From assembly GCA_963761525.1 (NCBI GenBank), contig CAVXHG010000004.1:124001-188000 (forward strand): a DNA stretch of 64,000 nucleotides, read 5' to 3'. This DNA comes from BOG-931 sp963761525 (GTDB taxonomy: Bacteria; Pseudomonadota; Alphaproteobacteria; Rhizobiales; Xanthobacteraceae). The position numbers and the translations under genes are program-made. The stretch's first letter is position 1; each line of letters begins with the position of its first letter. Below, in pieces: positions 28,823 through 38,600 of this stretch. The notes below the pieces were generated by a model. It had not been told where the DNA came from. It did no database searches and worked only from the letters and a program-made list of their open reading frames with translations.

Positions 28823-29593
28823 TCAGGCGCCGGCCTTGGCGTTGAGGCCGACTTCCTCATAACCGCCGCCGCTCTCGTCCGGCCAGGACACCGCCTTCTG
28901 GAATGACGGCCGCGCCGAAACGCGGCCGTACCATTCGTGGACACACGAACGGCGGTCGCTGGACCAGAACTGATCATTACCAAGCGCTGACAGCCGGAAC
29001 ATGTAGGGTGCAATCGCAATGTCGGCGAGGCTGAAGTCTTCGCCGACGATCCAGGGGCCTGGATCGAGAATCTTTTCCAGGCGATCGAGCAGTTGCTCGA
29101 TGGTCGCGCCGGCTTCAGCGAGTTCGGCTGCCGTGATTTCTCCGCGCACGCCGCGGGAATGAAGGTCCTGGTAGTAGCGCATCGGCCTGCGGGCCGCCTG
29201 TTTGATGAGTTCCTCTTCGCCCCACCGGTTGCGCAGCTTCGGCAACAGATATTTGACCATCGTCAATTTGACGATGGCGTCAAAGTCGTCCTCACAGCCG
29301 CGGATGAATTCGCGCATCCGTGCCTGCTTGAGCGGGGCTGCGGGGATCAGCGCCGGTCCTGGAAACGCCGCGTCGATGTACTCGTTGATGATGATGGATT
29401 CCCGGATCGGCGCGCCATCGTGCACCAGCGTGGGCACCACGCCGCCGGGATTGATCGCGAGATACTCCGGCTTGAGCTGATCGAACTTGAACAGATCGAT
29501 ATAACGGCTGACCCATCGGACGCCCTTCTCCTCCAGCGCCATCCGGCAGCGAACCGAGCAGACGGAACTCCAGAAGTGGTACAACTCAATCAT
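28823..29593 (-). CDS. Glutathione S-transferase family protein
   Basis: A 256-residue GST. The thioredoxin-like N-terminal domain opens with MIELYHFWSSVCSVRCRMAL, where a serine/cysteine near residue 9-12 occupies the catalytic position, and contains the glutathione-binding cis-proline and Ser region (GVVPTLVHDGAPIRESIIIN). The C-terminal helical domain includes DFSLADIAIAPYMFRL. It probably conjugates or dehalogenates an aromatic/aliphatic xenobiotic. It is co-directional with the downstream-reading luciferase-like monooxygenase gene, with 27 bases between them, so an operon is likely. Confidence 0.88.
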   Translation of the reverse strand: MIELYHFWSSVCSVRCRMALEEKGVRWVSRYIDLFKFDQLKPEYLAINPGGVVPTLVHDGAPIRESIIINEYIDAAFPGPALIPAAPLKQARMREFIRGCEDDFDAIVKLTMVKYLLPKLRNRWGEEELIKQAARRPMRYYQDLHSRGVRGEITAAELAEAGATIEQLLDRLEKILDPGPWIVGEDFSLADIAIAPYMFRLSALGNDQFWSSDRRSCVHEWYGRVSARPSFQKAVSWPDESGGGYEEVGLNAKAGA

Positions 29594-29620
29594 AGCTGCG
29601 CTCCCACTTTTGTCGCCGGG

Positions 29621-30694
29621 CTATTCAGCAGCCACCTTGTGTGCGCCACTGAAGGCCGGCGCGACCTCGGCCATGAAGCGCGCCATTTCGTCCTTGACCT
29701 GATTGTGCGGTTTCTGACCGACGTTGAAGTAGAGGATCACTTCATCGACGCCCGCCGCTTCGACCCTCTTGAGCGCATCGGCAATGCGGGCCGGCGAGCC
29801 AAACAGCACCGCATTCTCGGTCAAATCCTGCGGCTGCACCTTGGCAAGTTTCGCGACCATGTCGACGAAATAGCGGTAGCTCGGCGGCGCGGTCTTCGGA
29901 TCGCCGGGCAGCGCCGGGATCACGCATTCGCGGTAATAACGGATCTGGCGGGCGCGGGCGGCGTCTTCCTCCGCCTTGTTGTCGGCGAAGTGAATGAAAT
30001 AGCTGCACATCATCCGATGCGGTTTTTTGCCGTGCTTGGCGCACGTCTCATTGTAAAGATCGGACACCTGCTTGAGTCCGCCGAAGCTGATCGCCGCCGC
30101 GAACGGCGCCACGATCAATCCGCAGTCCAGCCGGGCGGCAAGTTCGATGGACGGCTTGGAGAACGATCCGACATAGGTCGGGATCGGCTTTTGCACCGGC
30201 TTCGGCGTAATTCGCACATCGTCGAACGAAAAATGCTTGCCGTGGTGCGACATGCGATCGTCGGCCGCCCAAAGCTGCCGGATCACTTCCAGGCTTTCTT
30301 CGAAGATGCCCTGGTTGTCATCGAACGAAACGTGGAACGGTTCGTATTCGCGGCGGTCGTAGCCGCGGCCGCAGGCGAAATCGACGCGGCCGTTGGAAAG
30401 CAGGTCGAGCGTCGCCCATTGTTCGGCGACACGGATCGGATGATGCAGCGGCGTCACCGTTACCGCCGGCGCAAGCCGAATGCGCTTGGTCTGCGCGGCG
30501 ATATAGGACAGCACCAGATCCGGACATGACAGCACGCCGAGCGAATTGAAATGATGCTCGCCGATCCAGGCGGAATGCATGCCGATCTGGTCGGCATAGA
30601 GCGCTTCGTTGGTGATGTCGGCGACGAACTGGTTCGCGGAACGGGTATTGTTTTCGTAGTGGTTGTCGCTCAGCGTGAAGTAGCCGAAGTCCAT
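29621..30694 (-). CDS. LLM-class flavin-dependent oxidoreductase
   Basis: A 357-residue luciferase-like monooxygenase (TIM barrel, reduced FMN/F420-type). Family features are the opening MDFGYFTLSDNHYE, LAPAVTVTPLHHPIRVAEQW, RVDFACGRGYDRREYEPF and the mid-barrel KPIPTYVGSFSKPSIELAA. Such enzymes oxygenate or desulfonate small substrates with a separate flavin reductase. GGGAGG precedes the ATG. It shares a 104-base divergent promoter with a MarR regulator gene that carries an imperfect inverted repeat, suggesting direct control by that regulator together with the GST gene behind it. Confidence 0.87.
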   Translation of the reverse strand: MDFGYFTLSDNHYENNTRSANQFVADITNEALYADQIGMHSAWIGEHHFNSLGVLSCPDLVLSYIAAQTKRIRLAPAVTVTPLHHPIRVAEQWATLDLLSNGRVDFACGRGYDRREYEPFHVSFDDNQGIFEESLEVIRQLWAADDRMSHHGKHFSFDDVRITPKPVQKPIPTYVGSFSKPSIELAARLDCGLIVAPFAAAISFGGLKQVSDLYNETCAKHGKKPHRMMCSYFIHFADNKAEEDAARARQIRYYRECVIPALPGDPKTAPPSYRYFVDMVAKLAKVQPQDLTENAVLFGSPARIADALKRVEAAGVDEVILYFNVGQKPHNQVKDEMARFMAEVAPAFSGAHKVAAE

Positions 30695-30749
30695 CGTAAC
30701 CTCCCAAGCGTTGGCGTTCTCAATTTATTGTTGAGGTCACGATAGTTGA

Positions 30750-30768
30750 ATTTGCATCAGTTGTAAAT
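30750..30768. promoter_or_regulatory. Candidate MarR operator between divergent genes
   Basis: ATTTGCA (30750-30756), spacer TCAGT, TGTAAAT (30762-30768): an inverted repeat with six of seven positions matching, placed between the starts of the luciferase-like gene and the MarR gene. MarR proteins typically bind such AT-rich dyads in their own divergent promoters. The assignment is inference. Confidence 0.4.
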
Positions 30769-30798
30769 GCACTAATCGCGCGATAATCTGCCGCCGCC

Positions 30799-31296
30799 AT
30801 GGCAACAGCGAACCGTTCTGCAAAACTCGATCTGGCCGACTACCTGCCCTACCTCGTGAATCGCGTCGGCTCGATCGTCGCCGAACAATTCGGCGAAGAA
30901 GCGCTGGCGCCCCATGGGCTTAGCATTGCGATGTGGCGGGTCCTGGCGGCACTGGCGAGCGCCGGCGAACAGCGCCAGATCGATCTTGCCGACCTGACCA
31001 GCATCGATTCATCGACATTATCGCGGCTGGTGACGCGACTGATCCGCATCGGCCTGGTAACACGCTCGCGCTCCGCAATCAGCAACCGCGAGGTTGTGGT
31101 GAAGCTGTCAGCCAAGGGCAACGCAGTCGTCAGCGGACTTATTCCAATCGCACGCGCGTACGAAACCGCAGCCCTCGCCGACATCTCGCCTGAGGAATTG
31201 ATGGTCCTCAAGCGCTGCCTGCGCCGGATGTATAACAATATGAAAGAACGCGCGGCGGCGCCGGCCGTACGCCGTCCGAAACGCGCTGCAATCTAA
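30799..31296 (+). CDS. MarR family transcriptional regulator
   Basis: A 165-residue winged-helix regulator. The core runs from LSIAMWRVLAALASAGEQRQ through the recognition helix region LTSIDSSTLSRLVTRLIRIG and the wing LVTRSRSAISNREVVVKLSAKG. MarR proteins repress adjacent catabolic or efflux genes until a phenolic or similar ligand binds. Divergent placement from the luciferase-like monooxygenase/GST pair and convergence (3 bases apart) with a UbiD-type decarboxylase gene point to control of aromatic or xenobiotic degradation. Confidence 0.88.
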   Translation: MATANRSAKLDLADYLPYLVNRVGSIVAEQFGEEALAPHGLSIAMWRVLAALASAGEQRQIDLADLTSIDSSTLSRLVTRLIRIGLVTRSRSAISNREVVVKLSAKGNAVVSGLIPIARAYETAALADISPEELMVLKRCLRRMYNNMKERAAAPAVRRPKRAAI

Positions 31297-31299
31297 ATC

Positions 31300-32862
31300 T
31301 TAGTCGACGCTCGAGCCCGGCGCCGCGTCCTCGAACACCGTCTGCACCGGCGGCTTGCCGGAAAAGCCGAGCTCATTCCAGCGCGCCACCACCTGCTCGT
31401 AGGTTGCCTTCGACAGTTTGGTGCGCTTGGAGAAATTCTTGATGTGCCGGTAGTCCATGCAAGCGTTGATCAGCGCCTTCGATCCCCATGGCCGGATTTC
31501 CGGCGGATTGAGGCTCGGATCGAGGAAGGTGCTCCAGGTCTCGCGCAAAATGTCGATCGATTGTGCCGGACGCGACCGGGTCGCCATCGCCCATAGCACC
31601 TGATGCACATTGGTCGGATCGACATCGTCATCCACGACGATGACGTATTTGCCGAAATAGGCGCCGCCGACACATTGCGCCGCGAGCGCCATCACCTGCG
31701 GCGCGTGCCCCGGATACATCTGCTTGATCGAGACCACGGTGATGCCCCAGCCGGCGGCTTCCGGGATCGACCACACGCCCTGAATGCCGGGCACGCCGAG
31801 CTTTTGCAGGTCGGACCAGATCGCCGCCGAGCGTATCGCCGCCCAGAACAGGCCGGCCTCATTCGCGGGGCCATCCGCCATCAGCGCGCAGGTCAATGTC
31901 GGATTGTTGCGGTAGCGCACCTTCTCGACGCGCATGAACGGTGTCGCGCCACTCGGCCGTCCGTAATATCCGGTGAACTCGCCGAACGGACCTTCGGCAA
32001 AGGTCTCGTCGGGATAGACGAAGCCTTCGAGAATGATTTCCGCGCGGGCCGGCAGCGGCAGTCCCGTTACGTCGCTCTTGAACAGTTCGATCGGTGAGCC
32101 GTTGATGCCGCCGTAATATTCGTACTCGCTTTCGGTTTTCGGAAAGCTCGTCGCCGCCACCAGGAACAGCAGCGGATCGATGCCGTAAGCAGCGGCGATC
32201 GGCATCGGCTTGCCCATCTTCCACCACTTCTCGCGATCCAGCGTCGCGTCCTTGCCCGGCGAGGTATAGACGCCGATCTCGCGCGGACCTTTGATCATCA
32301 TCCGATAGGTGCCGACATTGATGCGGCCGGTCTCCGGACATTGCGTCACCACCGCATCGCCGGTGCCGAGATAGAGGCCGCCGTCGAGTGGCCACATCCG
32401 CTGCGCCGGAAATTGCCGGATGTCGATGTTGTCGCCGGTGACGACGTTCTGATTGCAGATCGCGGTCTCGGCCGGCACCTCTTTGGGCTTCATCGTCTTG
32501 CCCATCTTGCGCTGCAGCGCCTGCACTGCCTTCAGCGGATGATCGACCATCTCCTCGCCGATCATCAGGCAGAACCGCGACAGATTGCAGCCGATCATGT
32601 TGTAAAGCGCACGGTGGCCCGGATGACCTTTGATGTTCTCGAACAGAAGCGCCGGACTTTTCTCGCTGCCGACCAGATAAGTGATGGTTGCTGCCTCCAG
32701 ATCAGGATCGACTTCGGCGGTGATGCGCTTGAGCTCGCCCATCGCCTCGACCTTCGCCATCCACGTATCGAGATCGCTTGAATTGGGGCTGCTGACCGGG
32801 CCGGGTTTCGTTTCAGCCGTTGCAGGCCGCTTTTCCGGAGAAACCGGTACGCTCATGTCCAT
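31300..32862 (-). CDS. UbiD family (prenylated-FMN) decarboxylase
   Basis: A 520-residue UbiD-type decarboxylase. Recognisable blocks are PALLFENIKGHPGHRALYNM, TAICNQNVVTGDNIDIRQFP, REIGVYTSPGKDATLDREKW, the EFTGYYGRPSGATPFMRVEK region and KYVIVVDDDVDPTNVHQVLW. Members reversibly (de)carboxylate aromatic or unsaturated acids using prFMN made by UbiX. The length is normal. Because no ubi biosynthesis genes are adjacent, and amidohydrolase, luciferase-like and GST genes are, a role in aromatic acid catabolism is more likely than ubiquinone synthesis. GAGGAA lies just before the ATG at 32862. Confidence 0.88.
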   Translation of the reverse strand: MDMSVPVSPEKRPATAETKPGPVSSPNSSDLDTWMAKVEAMGELKRITAEVDPDLEAATITYLVGSEKSPALLFENIKGHPGHRALYNMIGCNLSRFCLMIGEEMVDHPLKAVQALQRKMGKTMKPKEVPAETAICNQNVVTGDNIDIRQFPAQRMWPLDGGLYLGTGDAVVTQCPETGRINVGTYRMMIKGPREIGVYTSPGKDATLDREKWWKMGKPMPIAAAYGIDPLLFLVAATSFPKTESEYEYYGGINGSPIELFKSDVTGLPLPARAEIILEGFVYPDETFAEGPFGEFTGYYGRPSGATPFMRVEKVRYRNNPTLTCALMADGPANEAGLFWAAIRSAAIWSDLQKLGVPGIQGVWSIPEAAGWGITVVSIKQMYPGHAPQVMALAAQCVGGAYFGKYVIVVDDDVDPTNVHQVLWAMATRSRPAQSIDILRETWSTFLDPSLNPPEIRPWGSKALINACMDYRHIKNFSKRTKLSKATYEQVVARWNELGFSGKPPVQTVFEDAAPGSSVD

Positions 32863-32949
32863 GGATAGTTCCTCACACGCAGCAGCCGCAGTGGCTTCGC
32901 CGCATCATAGTTTGACCGGGAGAACTTATCGACAGCGATCTCCCGCCCG

Positions 32950-33999
32950 CTAAGCCAGGCGGGGAAAAAGCCGCGTAGCGTTATCGCGCTGGAGGAGTCT
33001 GAGGTCCGCGTCGCCGAGGCCGAGCCGGGTTATACCTTCGGCGATCGCGTCGGCGGATCCGAACGGAGCATCCGAGCCATAGGTGAGTTGTGTGATCGGC
33101 CAAAGTTTCAGCACCGCTGCCATGGCGGCTGGCGCCGAACCGACACTGGCGAGATCATAGTATTGGCGCTTGAGCTCATATTCGAGGCCGCGCGGCAGGT
33201 GCTTGGCCTTTTCCTCGGGCTTGAGCCTTGCGGCGGCGCCGGCAAGACGCTGCATGATCGAGGGCAGCACACCACCGCCGTGAGAAAAGATAAAGGTCAC
33301 ATCGGGGCAGCGCGCCATCGTGCCGTTGAAGGCGAGGCTCGCGATAGTGCGTGCAGTGTCGGTTGGGAATTCGATGATCGCAGCATTGAGACCGGGAAAG
33401 ATATTGCCGCAGCACGACATCGTTGGATGGACGAACACCTTGACCTTGCGCCGGTTAAGCTCGTCGAACACGGCTGCGAAAGCGTCGTCGCCGAGCAGCT
33501 TGCCGTCATAGCTGGTCATCAAGCCAATGCCGTCAAGCTTGAGCGTGTCAAACGCGTATTCGATCTCCTTGAGGCTGCCTTCGGTGTCCGGCAAAGGTAT
33601 CGCCGCGAACATGCCGAAGCGGCCTGGATGATCCTTGATCATCTGCGCGCCGAACTCGTTGCAGATCCGGGAACGCATACGGGCCGCATCGTTGCCGTCA
33701 TCGAACCACACGCCGGGGGTTGTCATGGACACGATAGCGGTGGCGATGCCGGCCTTGTCCATCTGGTCGAGAGCGTATTGCGGCGTCCAACTGGTATAGG
33801 CCGATGCCGGCAGCGCAGCCGAATCCTTAAGCAGGCGTTCGAGATTGGACGCGACATATCGCGGCGGATAGATGTGATGATGCGTGTCGATGATGCGCGG
33901 CCCGCTGCCTTGCGCAAACGCGCTGCCGCCGAGTGCCGCGGTGGCCCCAAGCATGGCCAGCACTCCGCGCCGCGAGGTCCCACAGCAAGGACAACTCAT
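32950..33999 (-). CDS. Amidohydrolase-2 family protein with exported N-terminus
   Basis: A 349-residue ACMSD-type amidohydrolase. ATG 33999 is chosen over an upstream frame start because GGGAGGAGG sits 5 bases before it. The N-terminus MSCPCCGTSRRGVLAMLGAT is a twin-arginine-like signal with a CPCC cluster, then DTHHHIYPPRYV gives the metal HxH. Also visible are KVFVHPTMSCCGNIFPG, FIFSHGGGVLPS and LTYGSDAPFG (metal-binding Asp). Likely decarboxylase or hydrolase of an aromatic-derived acid. It is transcribed in the same direction as the UbiD gene, 87 bases ahead of it, so the two may be co-transcribed. Confidence 0.83.
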   Translation of the reverse strand: MSCPCCGTSRRGVLAMLGATAALGGSAFAQGSGPRIIDTHHHIYPPRYVASNLERLLKDSAALPASAYTSWTPQYALDQMDKAGIATAIVSMTTPGVWFDDGNDAARMRSRICNEFGAQMIKDHPGRFGMFAAIPLPDTEGSLKEIEYAFDTLKLDGIGLMTSYDGKLLGDDAFAAVFDELNRRKVKVFVHPTMSCCGNIFPGLNAAIIEFPTDTARTIASLAFNGTMARCPDVTFIFSHGGGVLPSIMQRLAGAAARLKPEEKAKHLPRGLEYELKRQYYDLASVGSAPAAMAAVLKLWPITQLTYGSDAPFGSADAIAEGITRLGLGDADLRLLQRDNATRLFPRLA

Positions 34000-34176
34000 G
34001 GCCTCCTCCCGATGATTTTTTCGCGACAACGGCCAAAGCCGGCCGTTTTTGCGTTAGCCCGCCGACGATAGCTTGGCCGGTGAAAGTTATCGACAGTCAT
34101 TTCCGTCGGGTTGTCAGCGATTCCGCCGCGAACTAAGCTGTCTCCGGTTGCTTAGCCCAAAGCGGAGCCGGGACAT

Positions 34177-35454
34177 ATGGTCCGAAAGCCTTGGGCGATC
34201 ACGCTATTGATTATTGCCGCAGCGTTGGCCGCGGCTTTGGTGATCGCCATCCACGTTCCCGATCCGGGAATTCCCTCCACTGTCGCGCAGCGCCAGCCTG
34301 ACGTTACGCACGGTGAGTACATTTACCGCTTGGGCGATTGCGCCGCTTGCCACACCAAGCCCGGCGGCCAGACGCTGGCCGGCGGCTACGCGCTGGTGAC
34401 GCCGCTTGGCACGATCTATTCGACCAATATCACGCCGGATCGCGACCACGGTATCGGCAGCTACAGCTTGACCGACTTCGCACGCGCGGTGCGGCTCGGC
34501 GTGACACCGGACGGAACACGGCTCTACCCGGCGATGCCGTATACAAGCTACGCCAAGATGTCCGATGAAGACGTTCAGGACATGTATGCGTACCTGCAGA
34601 AAAATATTACGCCGGTGAGCGAGCCCGCGCCCGCAACGAAACTGCCATGGCCGTTCAATATGCGATGGACCATGGCATTCTGGAACGTCGTGTTTCTCGA
34701 TTCCTCGCACTTCACGCCGAACTCGTCGAAAGACGCGCAGTGGAATCGCGGCGCCTACGTTGTTGAGGCGCTCGAGCATTGCGGCGAGTGCCACACGCCG
34801 CGGGCGATCACGCAGAATCTCGACAACGCGAAGAAATTCTCCGGCACCGTGTTGCAGGGCTGGAAGGCTTACAACATCACCGCCAGCAAGCAGTCGGGAG
34901 TCGGCGGCTGGAGCGACGATGCGCTCGCTTCCTATCTGAGCACCGGACATGCCGACGGCCATAGCTCGGCCAGCGGACCGATGGCGGAAGCCGTCAGCAA
35001 CAGCCTGCGCTTTGCCAATGCTGACGACGTCAAAGCCATCGTTGCCTATGTGCGCTCGACCCCCGCGATCGACAACGCGCCCGCCATTGCGCAGAACCCG
35101 CCGGCCGCGAACGAGACGTCGCCACCGCCCGGCCTCGGCGTACAGGTGTTCGCCGGCAACTGCGCCAACTGCCACGACTGGAACGGCAAAGGCGTGCAGT
35201 CGCCTTACGCCAACCTGCTCGGCAGCAGGACTGTGAACGATCCCGATGCGACCAACCTGATGGCGATCGTACTGTCCGGCAGCAATGCGCCGCTGCCGAT
35301 CGAGCACGCCTTCATGCCGCCGTTCGGCAACGGCCATAGCGACGACGAACTCGCCGCTGTAGCGAATTTCGTCAACGGCTATTTCGGCAACGGCACAACG
35401 CAAGTCACCGCCGCCGGCATCGAGAAGGCGCGAAAGTCGCTGCCGCAGAACTAA
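34177..35454 (+). CDS. Triheme membrane-anchored cytochrome c
   Basis: A 425-residue c-type cytochrome with an N-terminal anchor (PWAITLLIIAAALAAALVIA) and three heme motifs: CAACH (about residue 55), CGECH (about 201) and CANCH (about 328). The three-heme layout and length match the electron-accepting subunit of membrane-bound alcohol, gluconate or aldehyde dehydrogenases and of isoquinoline-oxidoreductase-type Mo hydroxylases. No dehydrogenase gene is next to it; the closest candidate partner is the iorAB-like pair 6 kb downstream. It is divergent from the amidohydrolase/UbiD genes. Electrons would pass to the quinone pool or a terminal oxidase. Confidence 0.88.
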   Translation: MVRKPWAITLLIIAAALAAALVIAIHVPDPGIPSTVAQRQPDVTHGEYIYRLGDCAACHTKPGGQTLAGGYALVTPLGTIYSTNITPDRDHGIGSYSLTDFARAVRLGVTPDGTRLYPAMPYTSYAKMSDEDVQDMYAYLQKNITPVSEPAPATKLPWPFNMRWTMAFWNVVFLDSSHFTPNSSKDAQWNRGAYVVEALEHCGECHTPRAITQNLDNAKKFSGTVLQGWKAYNITASKQSGVGGWSDDALASYLSTGHADGHSSASGPMAEAVSNSLRFANADDVKAIVAYVRSTPAIDNAPAIAQNPPAANETSPPPGLGVQVFAGNCANCHDWNGKGVQSPYANLLGSRTVNDPDATNLMAIVLSGSNAPLPIEHAFMPPFGNGHSDDELAAVANFVNGYFGNGTTQVTAAGIEKARKSLPQN

Positions 35455-35678
35455 CTTTCGGCGAAGGTCGGCTATCGATATCAGCCATCAAGCAGACGCG
35501 GTCCGATGTCTGCTATGGGCCGACACCGGAGTCGCGCGCTGCAATAACTGAGTCCTAGAATTCGTTGCTTTGCAAATACTGCCAAATTGATTCGAAGTAC
35601 GCACCATGGTTCCATGTGCTACGGTTTACGACCTAAAGTTACAGGCGCCATGTTGAGGAATGATTGCGGGGGCAATAG

Positions 35679-38600
35679 GTGCGAATTGTCCGGATATTTG
35701 TCTCGTCACCTGGTGATGTGGATGACGAGCGATTACGCGTCCAAACCGTTGCAGAACGACTCAATGGCGAATTAGCCGATGTCGCTCAATTCCAAACCGT
35801 ACGCTGGGAAGAAAAGCATTATAAAGCTCATGAGACTTTTCAGACGCAGATCCCAGAGGCCGCCGATTGCGAAATTGTAGTTGCTATCTTCTGGGCAAGG
35901 CTCGGCTCGGAACTGCCTCCAGAATTTCCACCCATGCCAGACGGAAATCCGTACGCAAGCGGCACCGCCTATGAGGTATTATCCGCAATAGAGGCTCGCA
36001 AGCGTCAGGAACAGACAACTCCAGTCACAGGGAAAGTTGAAGGCCCACATCCCGACGTTTACGTATTCAGGAAGAACTCTCCGCCTTTTCCACCGCCGCG
36101 TAACGAAAGAGAGCTAACCCTTAATCCGATACAATGGCAGCACCTGAAGGCCTTTTTTGAGCGCTGGTTTATCAGCCCAGACGGTCACTTCCTCGCGGCG
36201 TTTCAGAATTTTGAAACAACGGACGAGTTTGAGAGCCAGCTCGAAAAGCTTCTGCGCAATTGGATGGAGGAGAATGTCCTCCATGGACGCGCAGTGTTAT
36301 GGCCGATCGCAATCAAAGGCTCACCTTTCCGTGGTCTTTCCATCTTTGACGCTGCGCACGCGCGGGTCTTCTACGGTCGCTCACGCGACATCGTGCGGGC
36401 GGTTGACCGTCTAAAAGCAGCAGCAGAACGCAAGGCGCCGTTCTTGCTGATAATAGGTGCGAGCGGCTCCGGAAAATCATCGCTAGCGCGCGCAGGTTTG
36501 GTTCCTCGACTCATCACGCCGGGAGTTGTCTCTACGGTCGATCAGTGGCGTGTCGCGGTGATGGAAGTGGGCGACGCGACCAAATTCTTCGAGGATCTTG
36601 CCGTTGCTCTATTTGCTAACGCGAACCAAGATGGTCTTTCTGGAATTCCCGAGATAGCTGAGGGAGACAACAAGACGCCGGAGGAGTTGGCTAAACTGCT
36701 ACAACGCGGAGATGAAGCATCGATCCGCCCGGTCGTTCGGGCACTCGAGCGGATTGCAGAAGTCGAACGCGATCGCGGCGGCTTCGAGCGTCGGGTTCAG
36801 ATAAATTTATTGCTCGTCATCGACCAACTTGACAACCTATTTGCCGCCGATGTCGCTCCGGAACAGCGTACAAATTTCGCCCGGTTGCTGCGCGCACTTA
36901 CCGCGAGCGGTCGGATTTGGATAGTGGCAACCTTGCGTGCCGCACTCTATGAACCGTTCCTCAACGAATCAGACCTCAAGACGTTGAAGGACGCCGGAGC
37001 TGAGTATGACCTCGCTCCACCGGGGCCGGTAGAACTCGCCGAGATCGTGCGGCGGCCGGCGGAAGCAGCGGGCCTCGATTTTGAACGTGGTGTAAACGGT
37101 GTTTCGCTCGACGAGCGGTTGCTGGAAGAAGCGGGCGGAGCCGACACGCTGCCGTTGGTCCAATTTACTTTACAGAAACTGTTCGAGAACCGGCGAGTCG
37201 AAGGAAACAAGACGCTTTTGACGGTTGCCGCCTATGATGCGTTGGGCGGCATCAGCGGCGCTATCGATCAAGCCGCTGAACGTACATTTGGAGAGCTTGG
37301 CAAGGGAGAACAGGACGCTTTGCCACGGCTTTTGCGGCAGCTCGTGATCCCAGCGCATGATTCAATCGCAGTTTCTACCGGCCATTCCGCGCTGACCATC
37401 CGTGCCACTTCGCTTGCCGAAGCTGCGACCGACGCACGTGGGCGACGTCTCATCGATGCGTTAGTTGGGGCTGCCATATTGGTGTTGTCGAAGAATGATG
37501 GCGTGCCGACGGTTCACCTCGCCCACCAGCGAGTCCTTGAAAGCTGGAAACGCGCTAAGGAAATCGTTGCAAGCAATATGGATTTTTTTCGCATTCGCGC
37601 CGAGATCGGAGACCAGCGGCGGCGCTGGATAACGAGTGGTCGCAAGGCCGAGTTGCTAATTGCCCGCGGGTTGCCTCTTGCGGAAGCAGAGCAGATCCTC
37701 GCCACTCACGGCGCAGAGCTTGACGCCGACACGCGTTCTTTCATTACCGCGTCCCGACGGCGAGCGCGTCTTCGCCGACAGCTGATCGTTTCGATTGCCG
37801 GCGCCTTCGGTGTCATCGTGCTTGCAGCCTACATCCAAGCCCAGGTCAATCTTAGCTTTGCCCGCCTGACTCGGGCCGAGCAGTACCTGGCCGAAGAGCG
37901 GCCGGCGACTGCCTTTGCCCTCGCCGTAGAGGCCACGGGAAACCGCCCGTTCGCTATACTACAGCAACTTTTCTCCAAACTTGGCGGGACCCAGGATGAC
38001 AGTATTCTGGTCAAGACAATCCTGAAGATTGCCCAGCCCGCAAGCCCGCCGCCGATTTTTAGCGCGATACTTGGAGACTCCGCCAAACCGATCGGCGGGC
38101 AGTCCGTGGCCTTCAGCCCGGACGGTGGCCATTTCGCGGTGGCCGACAACGATGGAAAAGTAACGGTGTTTCGTACCGAGGATCGTTCCGTAAGCTACGT
38201 CTTGCGCGGTCACAATGAAGGCGAAATGGTGGAAGCGGTTCGGTTTAGCCCAGACGGCAAATGGCTAGCGACGGCGAGTGATGACAAGACGATTCGTCTG
38301 TGGGATTTGGTGACCTTCGCATCGCGTGAGCTGGGTCCGTCCGATGGACACACAAGTAATGTTGTCGATCTAGCCTTCCACCCGACGCGACCATTGCTGG
38401 CTTCGGCATCCAACGATGGTCATGTGATGGTATGGGACATTGAAAAGTTCTCAAAGGTACAAGATTTCCCGGCGCAGAAGAACGCCAGCGGCGCGGTGAG
38501 CTGGACATTGTCGGTGTCGTTCAGCCACGATGGCACGCTTCTGGCTTCCTCTGATGACGATGGCAGAATTGTCATCAGGCGCATCGCTGATTGGAATCCC

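Noticed and set aside
29093..30529. 478-codon plus-strand open frame opposite the GST and luciferase-like genes
   Set aside because: Spans two real genes on the other strand, including their intergenic gap; composition biased and no domain.
34204..35403. 399-codon minus-strand open frame opposite the triheme cytochrome
   Set aside because: The plus strand has three CxxCH motifs in a good frame; the antisense product is Val/Arg/Gly-rich with no signature.
35587..35775. 62-codon plus-strand frame overlapping the start of the STAND gene
   Set aside because: No conserved features and it overlaps the DUF4062 coding start in another frame.
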